Assembly (NCBI RefSeq): GCF_000265365.1
Contig: NC_018011.1
Span: forward strand, 2,993,501 to 3,057,500
DNA length: 64,000 bases
Reading direction: 5' to 3'
Source of the DNA: Alistipes finegoldii DSM 17242
GTDB lineage: Bacteria > Bacteroidota > Bacteroidia > Bacteroidales > Rikenellaceae
This document shows positions 26,224-34,572 of this stretch, piece after piece (position 1 is the stretch's first letter; each line of letters begins with the position of its first letter). A program made the translations under genes and the position numbers. The notes below the pieces were generated by a model. That model worked only from the letters and a program-made list of their open reading frames with translations. It had not been told where the DNA came from and did no database searches.

Positions 26224-27900
26224 TTACTTGTTGATCTTCGCCCATGAATCCTTGAGCGTCACCGTGCGGTTGAACACGAGGTGTTCGGGCGTCGAGTCGG
26301 TGTCGGGGCAGAAGTAGCCCACGCGCTCGAACTGAACGGCCTGACCGACCGGAACGTCGCGCAGCGACGGTTCGAGATAGCCTTTGATTCGGACCATCGA
26401 TTCGGGGTTGAGATTGTCCTCCCAAGTCTGCCCCTCCTCGACGTCGTCGGGGTTCTCCTTGGTGAAGAGCGGGTTGAACAGGCGGATTTCGGCTTCGACG
26501 GCGTCTTTGGCCGACACCCAGTGGATGACGCCTTTTACGCGGCGGCCGTCGCTCGACGAGCCTTGGCCCGACATCGGGTCGTAGGTGCAGCGCAGTTCGG
26601 TGACGTTGCCTTCGGCATCCTTGATCACCTCCTCGCATTTGATGAGGTACGAGTAGCGCAGACGCACTTCGCCGCCCGGCGAAAGGCGGAAGAACTTCTT
26701 GGGAGGCTCCTCCATGAAATCGTCGCGTTCGATGTAGATCACCTTCGAGAAGGGAACCTGACGTGTTCCGGCCGTTTCGTCCTCAGGATTGTTGATCGCC
26801 GTGAAGAGTTCCGTCTTGTTCTCGTCGTAGTTGGTGATGACCACTTTCAGCGGGTTGAGTACGGCCATGCGACGCTGGGCGACCTTGTTCAGGTCTTCGC
26901 GGACGCAGTATTCCAGCTTGCCGAGGTCGATGACGTTGTCGCGTTTGGCGACGCCCACCATTTCAGCGAAGTTGCGCACCGAAGCCGGGGTGTAACCCTT
27001 GCGGCGCAGGGCGCAGATGGTCGGCATGCGGGGGTCGTCCCAGCCCATCACGGCGCCTTCCTGCACTAATTTGAGCAGTTTGCGCTTCGACATCATCGTA
27101 TAGGTGAGGTTCAGACGTGCGAATTCGTACTGATGCGAGGGGAAGATCTCCAGCGCTTGGATGAACCAGTCGTAGAGCGGACGGTGTACGTCGAATTCGA
27201 GCGTGCAGATCGAGTGGGTGATCTGCTCGATCGAGTCGCTCTGGCCGTGGGCGTAGTCGTACATCGGGTAGATGCACCACTTGTCGCCCGTGCGGTGATG
27301 CTCGGCGTGGATGATGCGGTACATGATCGGGTCGCGGAACAGCATGTTGGGGTGGGCCATGTCGATCTTGGCGCGCAGGACCTTTTCGCCGTCGGCGAAT
27401 TCGCCTTTCTTCATGCGCTCGAACAGGTCGAGGTTCTCCTCGACGGAGCGGTCGCGCCACGGTGACGGCGTACCCGGAACGGATACCGTGCCGCGGTTTT
27501 CGCGGATCTGCTCCTGCGTCTGGTCGTCCACGTAGGCCAGCCCCTTCTTGATAAGGACCACGGCCCAGTCGTAGAGCTGGTCGAAATAGTCCGACGCATA
27601 GCGCTCTACGGCCCAGTCGAAGCCGAGCCAGTGGATGTCGCGCTTGATCGAATCGACGTATTCGACGTCCTCCTTGACGGGGTTCGTGTCGTCGAAGCGC
27701 AGGTTGCACTTGCCGCCGTATTTCTTCGCCAGTCCGAAGTTGATGCAGATGCTCTTGGCGTGTCCGATATGCAGGTAGCCGTTCGGTTCGGGTGGGAAAC
27801 GGGTCTGTACGCGCGTTTCGCCCTTGGCGATCGACTCTTCGATGATCTCTTCGAGGAAGTTCAGCGACTTCTCCCGTGTTTCGTTTGTTTCGCTTGCCAT
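26224..27900 (-). CDS. glnS: Glutaminyl-tRNA synthetase
   Basis: 558 residues, class I synthetase. RFPPEPNGYLHIGHAKSI carries HIGH, DDTNP follows as in GlnRS/eukaryotic-type GluRS, and the KMSKS motif reads MSKRKL. The C-terminal anticodon-binding beta-barrels are present (about 345-558). Having both GltX and GlnS means glutamine tRNA is charged directly. The gene is 20 nt downstream of the outer-membrane protein gene on the same strand. Confidence 0.97.
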   Translation of the reverse strand: MASETNETREKSLNFLEEIIEESIAKGETRVQTRFPPEPNGYLHIGHAKSICINFGLAKKYGGKCNLRFDDTNPVKEDVEYVDSIKRDIHWLGFDWAVERYASDYFDQLYDWAVVLIKKGLAYVDDQTQEQIRENRGTVSVPGTPSPWRDRSVEENLDLFERMKKGEFADGEKVLRAKIDMAHPNMLFRDPIMYRIIHAEHHRTGDKWCIYPMYDYAHGQSDSIEQITHSICTLEFDVHRPLYDWFIQALEIFPSHQYEFARLNLTYTMMSKRKLLKLVQEGAVMGWDDPRMPTICALRRKGYTPASVRNFAEMVGVAKRDNVIDLGKLEYCVREDLNKVAQRRMAVLNPLKVVITNYDENKTELFTAINNPEDETAGTRQVPFSKVIYIERDDFMEEPPKKFFRLSPGGEVRLRYSYLIKCEEVIKDAEGNVTELRCTYDPMSGQGSSSDGRRVKGVIHWVSAKDAVEAEIRLFNPLFTKENPDDVEEGQTWEDNLNPESMVRIKGYLEPSLRDVPVGQAVQFERVGYFCPDTDSTPEHLVFNRTVTLKDSWAKINK

Positions 27901-27920
27901 ATGTTTCGCTTGTTGTATTT

Positions 27921-28985
27921 TTATTTTTTAGCCTTGGGGCCGATGTTGAACAGCTTCTGGATGTCTACCGAGAGCTTGACCATCTGTTGCGTGCCCATGC
28001 CTGAGCCGTCGTAATGGAAGACCATGCCCGCCTCGACGCCCATCGTTCCCTTGAAGAACCGGCGGTCGTAACCGATCCACGTGCGGTTGTAGATATGGTC
28101 GGTGGTCGAGTAGAACTGTTCGCCGGCATAGAGCGGTTCGCCGACATAGGCGTACCGGAACGGCTGGAGGTTTTCACCCAGATAGAGGTTGTTTTCGAGT
28201 TTCACGCCCCATTTGGTCATGACGAAGTCGATCTGGGCGCCCTTCTGCTTTTTCCATCCCGACTCGATGCTGCGCGCCCGCTGGGGTGCGAACAGAAAGC
28301 CCGCCTTGATGTCGAAGTCGAAGTAGGCGTTGAACTCCCAGCCCGCATAGGGATTGACCAGCAGGTTGTCCGTCACGTTCTCGTTGCCGATCTTTCCGGC
28401 GAAATGGAACATCGAGAAGGCGTAGCCGAAGTAGAACCCCTTGTCGAGCGTGTAGCGGCCCGCCGAGATGATGCGGAACATTTCGCGCGACTCCTCGGAG
28501 TACATGCCCTCCCAGTCGATGGCCATTTCAACATAGGTGTTCCTGCGTTCCGTGGATTTGTAGTGTCCCAGAAAACCCGAAAGGCGGTTGTGGTAGAACG
28601 CCGTCGAATCCCCGAAGAACGCCAGCGAGTAGTCGCCCAGCAGCTCTTTGCGGTCGAAGATGCCGGCGTTGGCCTGCACGTTCCTGCTGTTGAACTGATA
28701 GTAGGCCGAGGGGCGCGCCTTGCTCAGGAATTTGGTGTCGTCGCCGAAGTTCTGCAAGAGGTCCACGCCGACGATCAGCCGGTTTTTGTCCATCCATTCC
28801 ACGCCGATCCGGGGTGTGAGCCGGGCGCTGAAGAGCGTCTGCGATTCGTTGAAATCGTTGTTGGCGTACTCCCGGTTGTCGAAACGGGTCGTAAAGTCGG
28901 CGCCGACGATCAGCTTCTGCGCTTGGAGACCTCCCCCCGTAATGAAGAGAGCGAGCGCGAATGTCAAGACTTTTTTCAGAGACAT
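27921..28985 (-). CDS. Outer-membrane beta-barrel protein of unknown function
   Basis: 354 residues with a signal peptide (GGGLQAQ). The rest alternates hydrophobic and polar residues with many aromatics (YAFSMFHFAG, FEFNAYFDF-like strands), the pattern of an outer-membrane barrel; it has no SusC-type plug. I do not recognise a named family. It is probably cotranscribed with glnS, which is likely accidental. Confidence 0.7.
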   Translation of the reverse strand: MSLKKVLTFALALFITGGGLQAQKLIVGADFTTRFDNREYANNDFNESQTLFSARLTPRIGVEWMDKNRLIVGVDLLQNFGDDTKFLSKARPSAYYQFNSRNVQANAGIFDRKELLGDYSLAFFGDSTAFYHNRLSGFLGHYKSTERRNTYVEMAIDWEGMYSEESREMFRIISAGRYTLDKGFYFGYAFSMFHFAGKIGNENVTDNLLVNPYAGWEFNAYFDFDIKAGFLFAPQRARSIESGWKKQKGAQIDFVMTKWGVKLENNLYLGENLQPFRYAYVGEPLYAGEQFYSTTDHIYNRTWIGYDRRFFKGTMGVEAGMVFHYDGSGMGTQQMVKLSVDIQKLFNIGPKAKK

Positions 28986-29037
28986 AGTGTTGTGTTGATT
29001 AGGACCCCAAAAATAGGTAAAATATTTTTTATTTGAC

Positions 29038-29045
29038 TACTTTTG
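29038..29045 (+). promoter_or_regulatory. -7 element for the SpoU methyltransferase
   Basis: TACTTTTG matches TAnnTTTG, 29 nt upstream of the ATG at 29074. No convincing -33 element. Confidence 0.45.
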
Positions 29046-29073
29046 ACCCCGAAATCACTTATTTGAACACGTT

Positions 29074-29610
29074 ATGCGAAAAATCACCAACGAGGAGCTG
29101 GGGCGTCCCACGGCCGGAGAGTTCGCCGCGATGGAGAAAATGCCCGTTACGGTCGTGCTCGACAACGTCCGTTCGCTGCAGAACGTGGGGGCGTTCTTCC
29201 GTACGGGGGACGCTTTCGCCGTGGAGCATATCGCCCTGTGCGGGATTACGGCCGTGCCGCCCAACCGCGACATTCATAAAACGGCGCTGGGCGCGGAGCT
29301 GACCGTGCCGTGGAGCTATTACGAGACCACCGAAGCGTGTATCGACCGCCTGCACGCCGACGGCTACGAGGTGCTGGCCGTCGAGCAGGTCGAGGGCGCC
29401 GTGATGCTCGATGTCTTCCGCGCCGCGCCCGGCGTGAAGTATGCGCTGGTCTTCGGCAACGAAGTGATGGGCGTGGGGCAGTCGGCCGTGGACCGGTGCG
29501 ACGGCGCGATCGAAATCCCGCAGGCCGGGACCAAGCATTCGATCAACGTCGCAGTTTCGGGCGGCGTCGTTTTGTGGAGTTTTTTCCGCCGGATCGGGCC
29601 GGGACGCTGA
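29074..29610 (+). CDS. SpoU/TrmH-family RNA 2'-O-methyltransferase
   Basis: 178 residues. All three SpoU (SPOUT knot) motifs are present: NVGAFFRTGDAF, FGNEVMGV and IPQAGTKHSINVAVSGG. These enzymes methylate ribose 2'-OH in rRNA or tRNA. The protein is short and lacks the N-terminal extension of RlmB, closer to TrmL/TrmH-like forms; the exact target nucleotide is uncertain. Confidence 0.88.
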   Translation: MRKITNEELGRPTAGEFAAMEKMPVTVVLDNVRSLQNVGAFFRTGDAFAVEHIALCGITAVPPNRDIHKTALGAELTVPWSYYETTEACIDRLHADGYEVLAVEQVEGAVMLDVFRAAPGVKYALVFGNEVMGVGQSAVDRCDGAIEIPQAGTKHSINVAVSGGVVLWSFFRRIGPGR

Positions 29611-29653
29611 CCGGGCCGGGAGAATGGCCGGCGGACGGCCGGGTTCAAATAAA

Positions 29654-29685
29654 TTTGGCATTGCGCCCGGCTTGCGCTATATTTG
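29654..29685 (+). promoter_or_regulatory. panB promoter
   Basis: TTTG (29654-29657), 20-nt spacer, TATATTTG (29678-29685): a near-ideal Bacteroidetes promoter. Transcription would start near 29692, so the whole structured element at 29710-29855 is inside the panB mRNA leader. Confidence 0.75.
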
Positions 29686-29709
29686 CCCCGATTTACAGGA
29701 GATAACAGT

Positions 29710-29855
29710 AAGTCTTCCTTTGCAAAGGGAGGTCCGGGAGGTATTGTCGATATGGAATAGGCGTTTTTGCGCCGTAATACGAATCCGATGGATTCCATGT
29801 CGGAACCTTGCGAACGAGTGAAATGTTAAATGCTCCATCGGGTTCGCAGTGAACT
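29710..29855 (+). ncRNA. Structured leader element upstream of panB (copy 1)
   Basis: About 146 nt ending at the panB start codon. Three hairpins can be drawn: CTTCCTT-N4-AAGGGAG (29714-29731), GGCG-N6-CGCC (29760-29773), and a 13-bp stem pairing CGAATCCGATGGA (29780-29792) with TCCATCGGGTTCG (29834-29846), whose 3' arm is 9 nt before the ATG. A related element of the same length and layout precedes guaA (32753-32897). Function unknown: a cis-acting RNA or a dispersed repeat. Confidence 0.55.
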
Positions 29856-30671
29856 ATGTCTGTAGAAAGTACTGTCAGGGCCGTTACGACCTACCGGCTG
29901 ACGGAGATGAAACAGCGCGGCGAAAAGATCGCCATGCTGACCTCGTACGACTATTCGATGGCGAAGATCGTCGATGCCGCGGGTATCGACGTGATTCTTG
30001 TCGGCGATTCGGCGGCCAATGTGATGGCCGGTTATGAAACGACGCTTCCCATCACCCTCGATATGATGATCTATCACGCCTGCTCGGTCGTGCGCGCCGT
30101 CAATCGCGCGCTGGTGGTCGTCGATCTGCCGTTCGGCACTTATCAGGGCAATTCGAAGGTGGCGCTCGATTCGGCCGTCCGCATCATGAAGGAGACCGAA
30201 GCCGACGCCGTGAAGATCGAGGGCGGCGAGGAGATTCTCGAATCGGTCAACCGCATCCTCTCGGCCGGTATTCCGGTGATGGGGCACCTCGGACTTACGC
30301 CGCAGTCGATCCACAAGTTCGGCACTTACAATGTGCGTGCGAAAGAGGAGGCCGAGGCCGAGAAGCTGGTGCGCGACGCCCACCTGCTGAGCGAAGCGGG
30401 CTGTTTCGGCATCGTGCTCGAAAAGATTCCCGCCGCGCTGGCCGCCCGCGTGACGGGTGAAATTCCCACCCCGACGATCGGCATCGGCGCCGGCGGTGCC
30501 TGCGACGGTCAGGTGCTGGTAATTCACGACATGCTGGGCATCAACAAGGGATTTTCGCCCCGTTTCCTGCGCCGCTACGCCGACCTGCACGAGTTGATGA
30601 CGGGGGCTGTACAGCAATATATCAAGGATGTGAAGGAGTGCGACTTCCCCAGCGAGAAGGAGCAGTATTAG
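29856..30671 (+). CDS. panB: 3-methyl-2-oxobutanoate hydroxymethyltransferase
   Basis: 271 residues, the normal length. Motifs MLTSYDYSMAKIVDAAG, LVGDSAANVM, IEGGEE and TIGIGAG are those of PanB. The enzyme transfers a hydroxymethyl group from 5,10-methylene-tetrahydrofolate to 2-oxoisovalerate, the first committed step of pantothenate and coenzyme A synthesis. It has its own promoter and terminator and so is monocistronic. Confidence 0.96.
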   Translation: MSVESTVRAVTTYRLTEMKQRGEKIAMLTSYDYSMAKIVDAAGIDVILVGDSAANVMAGYETTLPITLDMMIYHACSVVRAVNRALVVVDLPFGTYQGNSKVALDSAVRIMKETEADAVKIEGGEEILESVNRILSAGIPVMGHLGLTPQSIHKFGTYNVRAKEEAEAEKLVRDAHLLSEAGCFGIVLEKIPAALAARVTGEIPTPTIGIGAGGACDGQVLVIHDMLGINKGFSPRFLRRYADLHELMTGAVQQYIKDVKECDFPSEKEQY

Positions 30672-30693
30672 GAGATATTTTAAAGTGAATTGC

Positions 30694-30722
30694 GGGGCGC
30701 GGAACGGCGCCCCGTTTTTTTG
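30694..30722 (+). terminator. panB terminator
   Basis: Stem GGGGCGC / GCGCCCC followed by G and a run of T, 22 nt after the panB stop. Confidence 0.8.
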
Positions 30723-30786
30723 CAGCGGCGGATCGCCGGGCTGTTGCCCGCAGTCCGACCGCAAAGGCGGTGGCGATGCCTGCGGT

Positions 30787-30841
30787 CCGTATCGCGTTGA
30801 GATACGGCAGGCTGTTGCGTTTATCATAAATTGTTGATAAA
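30787..30841. promoter_or_regulatory. Two inverted repeats upstream of the guaB promoter
   Basis: CCGTATC/GATACGG at 30787-30807, and TTTATCA-N8-TGATAAA at 30820-30841, both about 50-110 bp upstream of the guaB -7 element. They could be operators for purine-dependent control or simply sequence symmetry; no known consensus was recognised. Confidence 0.35.
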
Positions 30842-30890
30842 AAAATCGAAGGGAAGGCCCGGAATTTAGGCCGTTTCAAAAAAAAATGAT

Positions 30891-30898
30891 TACTTTTG
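30891..30898 (+). promoter_or_regulatory. -7 element of guaB
   Basis: TACTTTTG matches TAnnTTTG; transcription would start about 20 nt before the guaB ATG at 30924. Confidence 0.6.
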
Positions 30899-30923
30899 CA
30901 TGCAACAAAAATCCACGTTCATT

Positions 30924-32402
30924 ATGTCTTTTATCAATGAAAGGGTTCAGCCCGAAGGACTTACCTTCGACGATGTGCTGCTCGTACCCGCCTATTCGGA
31001 AGTGTTGCCGCGAGAGGTCAATATTCAGACCCGTTTCTCGCGAAATATCAAACTCAACATCCCCATTGTGTCCGCCGCCATGGACACCGTTACGGAAGCG
31101 CCGCTGGCTATCGCGCTGGCCCGTGAAGGCGGAATCGGCGTGATTCACAAGAATATGTCGATCGCCGAGCAGGCTGCGCAGGTCCGCCGGGTGAAACGCG
31201 CCGAGAACGGCATGATCTACGATCCGGTGACCATCTCCAAGGAGAATACCGTCGGCGACGCCCTGAACCTGATGCGTGAGAACAAGATCGGCGGCATCCC
31301 GGTCGTGGACGGCAATAACATCCTGATCGGCATCGTCACCAACCGCGACCTGCGGTTCCAGCGCGACATGATGCGCCGCATCGAAGAGGTGATGACTCCG
31401 GGCGACCGGCTGATTACGACCCATAGCACCGAATTGTCGCATGCGTCGGAGGTGCTGCTCAACAGCAAGATCGAAAAGCTCCCCGTGGTGGACGACAAGG
31501 GCCATCTGGTGGGGCTTATTACTTATAAGGACATTACCAAGGTGCAAGACCATCCCAATGCCTGCAAGGACGCCAAGGGCCGCCTGCGCGTGGCCGCCGG
31601 CGTGGGCATTACGCCCGATGCGCTGGAGCGTGTCAAGGCGCTGGTCGCCGAAGACGTCGATGCCGTGGTGCTCGACTCCGCGCACGGGCATTCGATCGCC
31701 ATGGTGCGCAAGCTGTGGGAGATCAAGGAGGTTTATCCTTCGCTGGAGGTGATCGCAGGCAACGTGGCTACGGCCGAAGCCGCCCGGTTCCTGATCGAAA
31801 ACGGGGCCGACGGTGTGAAGGTCGGCATCGGGCCGGGCTCGATCTGCACGACGCGCATCATCGCGGGCGTGGGCGTTCCCCAGCTTTCCGCGATCTTCGA
31901 CGCGGCTTCGGCGGCGGCCGGAACCGGCGTGCCCGTCATCGCCGACGGCGGTCTGCGCTATTCGGGCGATCTGGTGAAGGCACTGGCTGCGGGCGGCGAC
32001 TGCGTGATGATCGGCTCTATGTTCGCCGGCACGGAGGAGGCTCCGGGCGAAACGATCATCTACAACGGCCGTAAATTCAAATCCTACCGCGGCATGGGGT
32101 CGATCGACGCCATGAAGGCCGGATCGGCCGACCGTTATTTCCAGAAAGGGTGCGAAAACAACTTCAGCAAACTCGTTCCCGAAGGCATTGCGGCCCGTGT
32201 GCCGTTCAAGGGAACGCTGAGCGAGACGGTCTATCAGTTGGTCGGCGGCGTTCGCGCCGGCATGTTCTACTGCGGTGCGAAGGACATAGAGACCCTGCAG
32301 CGCGCGCGCTTCGTCCGCATCACCTCTTCGGGTATGCACGAGAGCCATCCGCACGATGTGGCCATTACCAGCGAAGCGCCCAACTACAGCAGCGAACGTT
32401 AG
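30924..32402 (+). CDS. guaB: Inosine-5'-monophosphate dehydrogenase
   Basis: 492 residues from MSFINERVQPEGLTFDDVLL. The barrel is interrupted by two CBS domains (about 95-215: IGGIPVVDG, KIEKLPVVDDKGHLVG). Catalytic Cys308 lies in GPGSICTTR, and the flap region follows (YRGMGSIDAM). IMPDH oxidises IMP to XMP with NAD+, the entry to guanine nucleotides. guaA lies about 0.5 kb downstream on the same strand. Confidence 0.98.
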   Translation: MSFINERVQPEGLTFDDVLLVPAYSEVLPREVNIQTRFSRNIKLNIPIVSAAMDTVTEAPLAIALAREGGIGVIHKNMSIAEQAAQVRRVKRAENGMIYDPVTISKENTVGDALNLMRENKIGGIPVVDGNNILIGIVTNRDLRFQRDMMRRIEEVMTPGDRLITTHSTELSHASEVLLNSKIEKLPVVDDKGHLVGLITYKDITKVQDHPNACKDAKGRLRVAAGVGITPDALERVKALVAEDVDAVVLDSAHGHSIAMVRKLWEIKEVYPSLEVIAGNVATAEAARFLIENGADGVKVGIGPGSICTTRIIAGVGVPQLSAIFDAASAAAGTGVPVIADGGLRYSGDLVKALAAGGDCVMIGSMFAGTEEAPGETIIYNGRKFKSYRGMGSIDAMKAGSADRYFQKGCENNFSKLVPEGIAARVPFKGTLSETVYQLVGGVRAGMFYCGAKDIETLQRARFVRITSSGMHESHPHDVAITSEAPNYSSER

Positions 32403-32404
32403 TT

Positions 32405-32737
32405 ATGAATCCCGAAATCGCGGCCTGCGGGCTTTTTTGCGGGAACTGCCGCAAATTCGGCAAAGGAAGCTGTCCGGGGTGCCGCCCGAACGAAAAGGCG
32501 TCGTGGTGCAAGGTGCGGGCATGCTGCATCGAACACGGCTGGCAGAGCTGCGCCGAATGTACGCTGATGCCGCCTCAGACCTGCAAAAAGTTCGACAACT
32601 TTATCGCCAAGGTCTTTCAGGTCGTTTTCCGTTCCGACCGCCGGGGATGCGTCGAACGTATCCGCGAAGTGGGGCAGGAGGCTTTCGCTGCGGAAATGCG
32701 CCTTTCGGGAAGCTACAACCGTCCGGTAAAGAAATAG
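32405..32737 (+). CDS. Small cysteine-rich DUF3795-type protein
   Basis: 110 residues starting MNPEIAACGLFCGNC, 2 nt after guaB. It has at least ten cysteines in CxxC-like pairs (CGNCRKFGKGSCPGC, CIEHGWQSCAEC, TCKKF), a pattern seen in DUF3795 proteins and suggestive of metal binding. No enzymatic function is known. Tight spacing suggests cotranscription with guaB. Confidence 0.75.
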   Translation: MNPEIAACGLFCGNCRKFGKGSCPGCRPNEKASWCKVRACCIEHGWQSCAECTLMPPQTCKKFDNFIAKVFQVVFRSDRRGCVERIREVGQEAFAAEMRLSGSYNRPVKK

Positions 32738-32752
32738 TAATTAAAGGATTCG

Positions 32753-32897
32753 AAGTCTTCCTTGACAAAGGGAGATCAAGAGGGATTTTAAGCATGAAAC
32801 CGGCGTCTGAGACGCCGTAACGTGAGTCCGACGAGTTTCATGGCTTGTAAACCTTCCGAAATTGATGAACCCAGATTCGTCGGACTTACGTTATATT
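32753..32897 (+). ncRNA. Structured leader element upstream of guaA (copy 2)
   Basis: 145 nt, beginning 16 nt after the DUF3795 stop and ending at the guaA ATG. Hairpins: CTTCCTT-N4-AAGGGAG (32757-32774), CGGCGTC-TGA-GACGCCG (32801-32817), and a 14-bp stem pairing CGTGAGTCCGACGA (32821-32834) with TCGTCGGACTTACG (32877-32890). It aligns end to end with the panB leader element, and arm differences between the copies tend to preserve pairing. Function unknown. Confidence 0.55.
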
Positions 32898-34424
32898 ATG
32901 GAAAAAATCCTGATTCTCGACTTCGGTTCGCAGTACACGCAGCTCATCGCGCGGCGTGTGCGCGAGTTGAGCGTCTATTGCGAAATCCACCCCTTCAACA
33001 AGATTCCGGCGCTCGACGCTTCGGTGCGGGGTGTGATTCTGTCGGGCAGCCCCTTCTCCGTACGGGACGAGAACGCTCCGACATCCGATCTTTCGGCCAT
33101 TAAGGGCAAACTGCCCCTGCTGGGCGTCTGCTACGGCGCGCAGTTCCTCGCATCGGCCTTCGGCGGCGAGGTGCAGCCCGCCCCCAGCCGCGAATATGGC
33201 CGCGCCATGCTCACGGTGGGCGATGCTGACGACGCGCTGATGCGCGGCCTGCCCAAAACCACGCAGGTATGGATGTCGCACGGCGATACGATCACGTCGG
33301 TTCCGGCGAACTATAAGATCGTCGCCAGCACGGAAGACGTGCGCGTCGCGGCGTTCCATGTCGAGGGCGAGCAGACGTGGGGCATCCAGTTCCACCCCGA
33401 AGTGTACCATTCGACCGACGGCATGCAGCTGCTGAAAAACTTCGTCGCAGGTATCTGCGGCTGCAAGCAGGAGTGGACATCGGAGAGTTTCGTGGAAGCC
33501 ACCGTGCGCGAACTGCGCGAAAAGCTGGGCGACGACAAGGTCGTGCTCGGACTTTCGGGCGGCGTCGATTCCTCGGTGGCGGCCGTGCTGCTGCACAAGG
33601 CCATCGGCAAGAACCTCTATTGTATTTTCGTGGATTCGGGCCTGCTGCGCAAGAACGAGTTCGAGGACGTGCTCGAATCCTACAAGAACATGGGCCTGAA
33701 CGTCAAGGGCGTCAAGGCCGGCGCGAAGTTCCTCGGCGATCTGGCGGGCGTCAGCGATCCCGAAACCAAACGCAAGATCATCGGCCGCGATTTCGTCGAA
33801 GTGTTCAACGAAGAGGCTGTCCAGATCAAGGAGGTGCGCTGGCTGGCGCAGGGGACGATCTATCCCGACGTGATCGAATCGGTGTCGGTGAACGGTCCCT
33901 CGGCTACGATCAAGTCGCACCACAACGTCGGCGGCCTGCCTGAGAAGATGAACCTGCGGATCGTCGAGCCGCTGCGCCTGCTCTTCAAGGACGAAGTGCG
34001 CCGCGTGGGACGTTCGCTCGGTATTTCCGAGCAGCTGATCGGCCGTCATCCCTTCCCCGGACCCGGTCTTGCGATCCGGATTTTGGGCGATATTACGCCC
34101 GAAAAGGTCGAAATCCTGCAGAACGTGGACAGGATTTATATCGAAGCCATGCGCGATGCGGGTCTTTACGACAAGGTGTGGCAGGCGGGCGCGATTCTGC
34201 TGCCCGTGAAGAGCGTGGGCGTCATGGGCGACGAGCGCACCTACGAAAGCTGCGTCGCGCTGCGCGCCGTGACTTCGACGGACGGCATGACCGCCGACTG
34301 GGTGCACCTGCCCTACGAGTTTCTCGCCAATGTGTCGAACGACATCATCAACAAGGTCAAGGGGGTGAACCGCGTAGTCTACGACATCTCCTCGAAACCG
34401 CCCGCAACGATCGAGTGGGAGTAG
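32898..34424 (+). CDS. guaA: GMP synthase (glutamine-hydrolysing)
   Basis: 508 residues from MEKILILDFGSQYTQLIARR. N-terminal class I glutamine amidotransferase with Cys78 in GVCYGAQ and the histidine in GIQFHPEVYH; the PP-loop ATP pyrophosphatase motif is LSGGVDSSVAA; the C-terminal dimerisation domain ends KPPATIEWE. It converts XMP to GMP, directly after GuaB in the pathway. The frame is open 36 nt upstream, but 32898 is the family start. Confidence 0.98.
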   Translation: MEKILILDFGSQYTQLIARRVRELSVYCEIHPFNKIPALDASVRGVILSGSPFSVRDENAPTSDLSAIKGKLPLLGVCYGAQFLASAFGGEVQPAPSREYGRAMLTVGDADDALMRGLPKTTQVWMSHGDTITSVPANYKIVASTEDVRVAAFHVEGEQTWGIQFHPEVYHSTDGMQLLKNFVAGICGCKQEWTSESFVEATVRELREKLGDDKVVLGLSGGVDSSVAAVLLHKAIGKNLYCIFVDSGLLRKNEFEDVLESYKNMGLNVKGVKAGAKFLGDLAGVSDPETKRKIIGRDFVEVFNEEAVQIKEVRWLAQGTIYPDVIESVSVNGPSATIKSHHNVGGLPEKMNLRIVEPLRLLFKDEVRRVGRSLGISEQLIGRHPFPGPGLAIRILGDITPEKVEILQNVDRIYIEAMRDAGLYDKVWQAGAILLPVKSVGVMGDERTYESCVALRAVTSTDGMTADWVHLPYEFLANVSNDIINKVKGVNRVVYDISSKPPATIEWE

Positions 34425-34477
34425 GGGCCTGTGAAGGGTGAATACCCTGATCGGAGGTGAAATGCCCTGACGATAAA

Positions 34478-34510
34478 GCCGCCCGGTTCTCGAATGAACC
34501 GGGCGGCTTG
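34478..34510. terminator. Terminator between guaA and the MFS gene
   Basis: Perfect 12-bp stem GCCGCCCGGTTC / GAACCGGGCGGC with a 6-nt loop. Poor T-run on the plus side (TTGTCT), so strength is uncertain. It lies between converging genes. Confidence 0.65.
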
Positions 34511-34572
34511 TCTGTTGGGCCGTGTTTGGGCCGTTTTTCGGTCTGTCTATAGGTTCCGGTTATTCGGAATTG

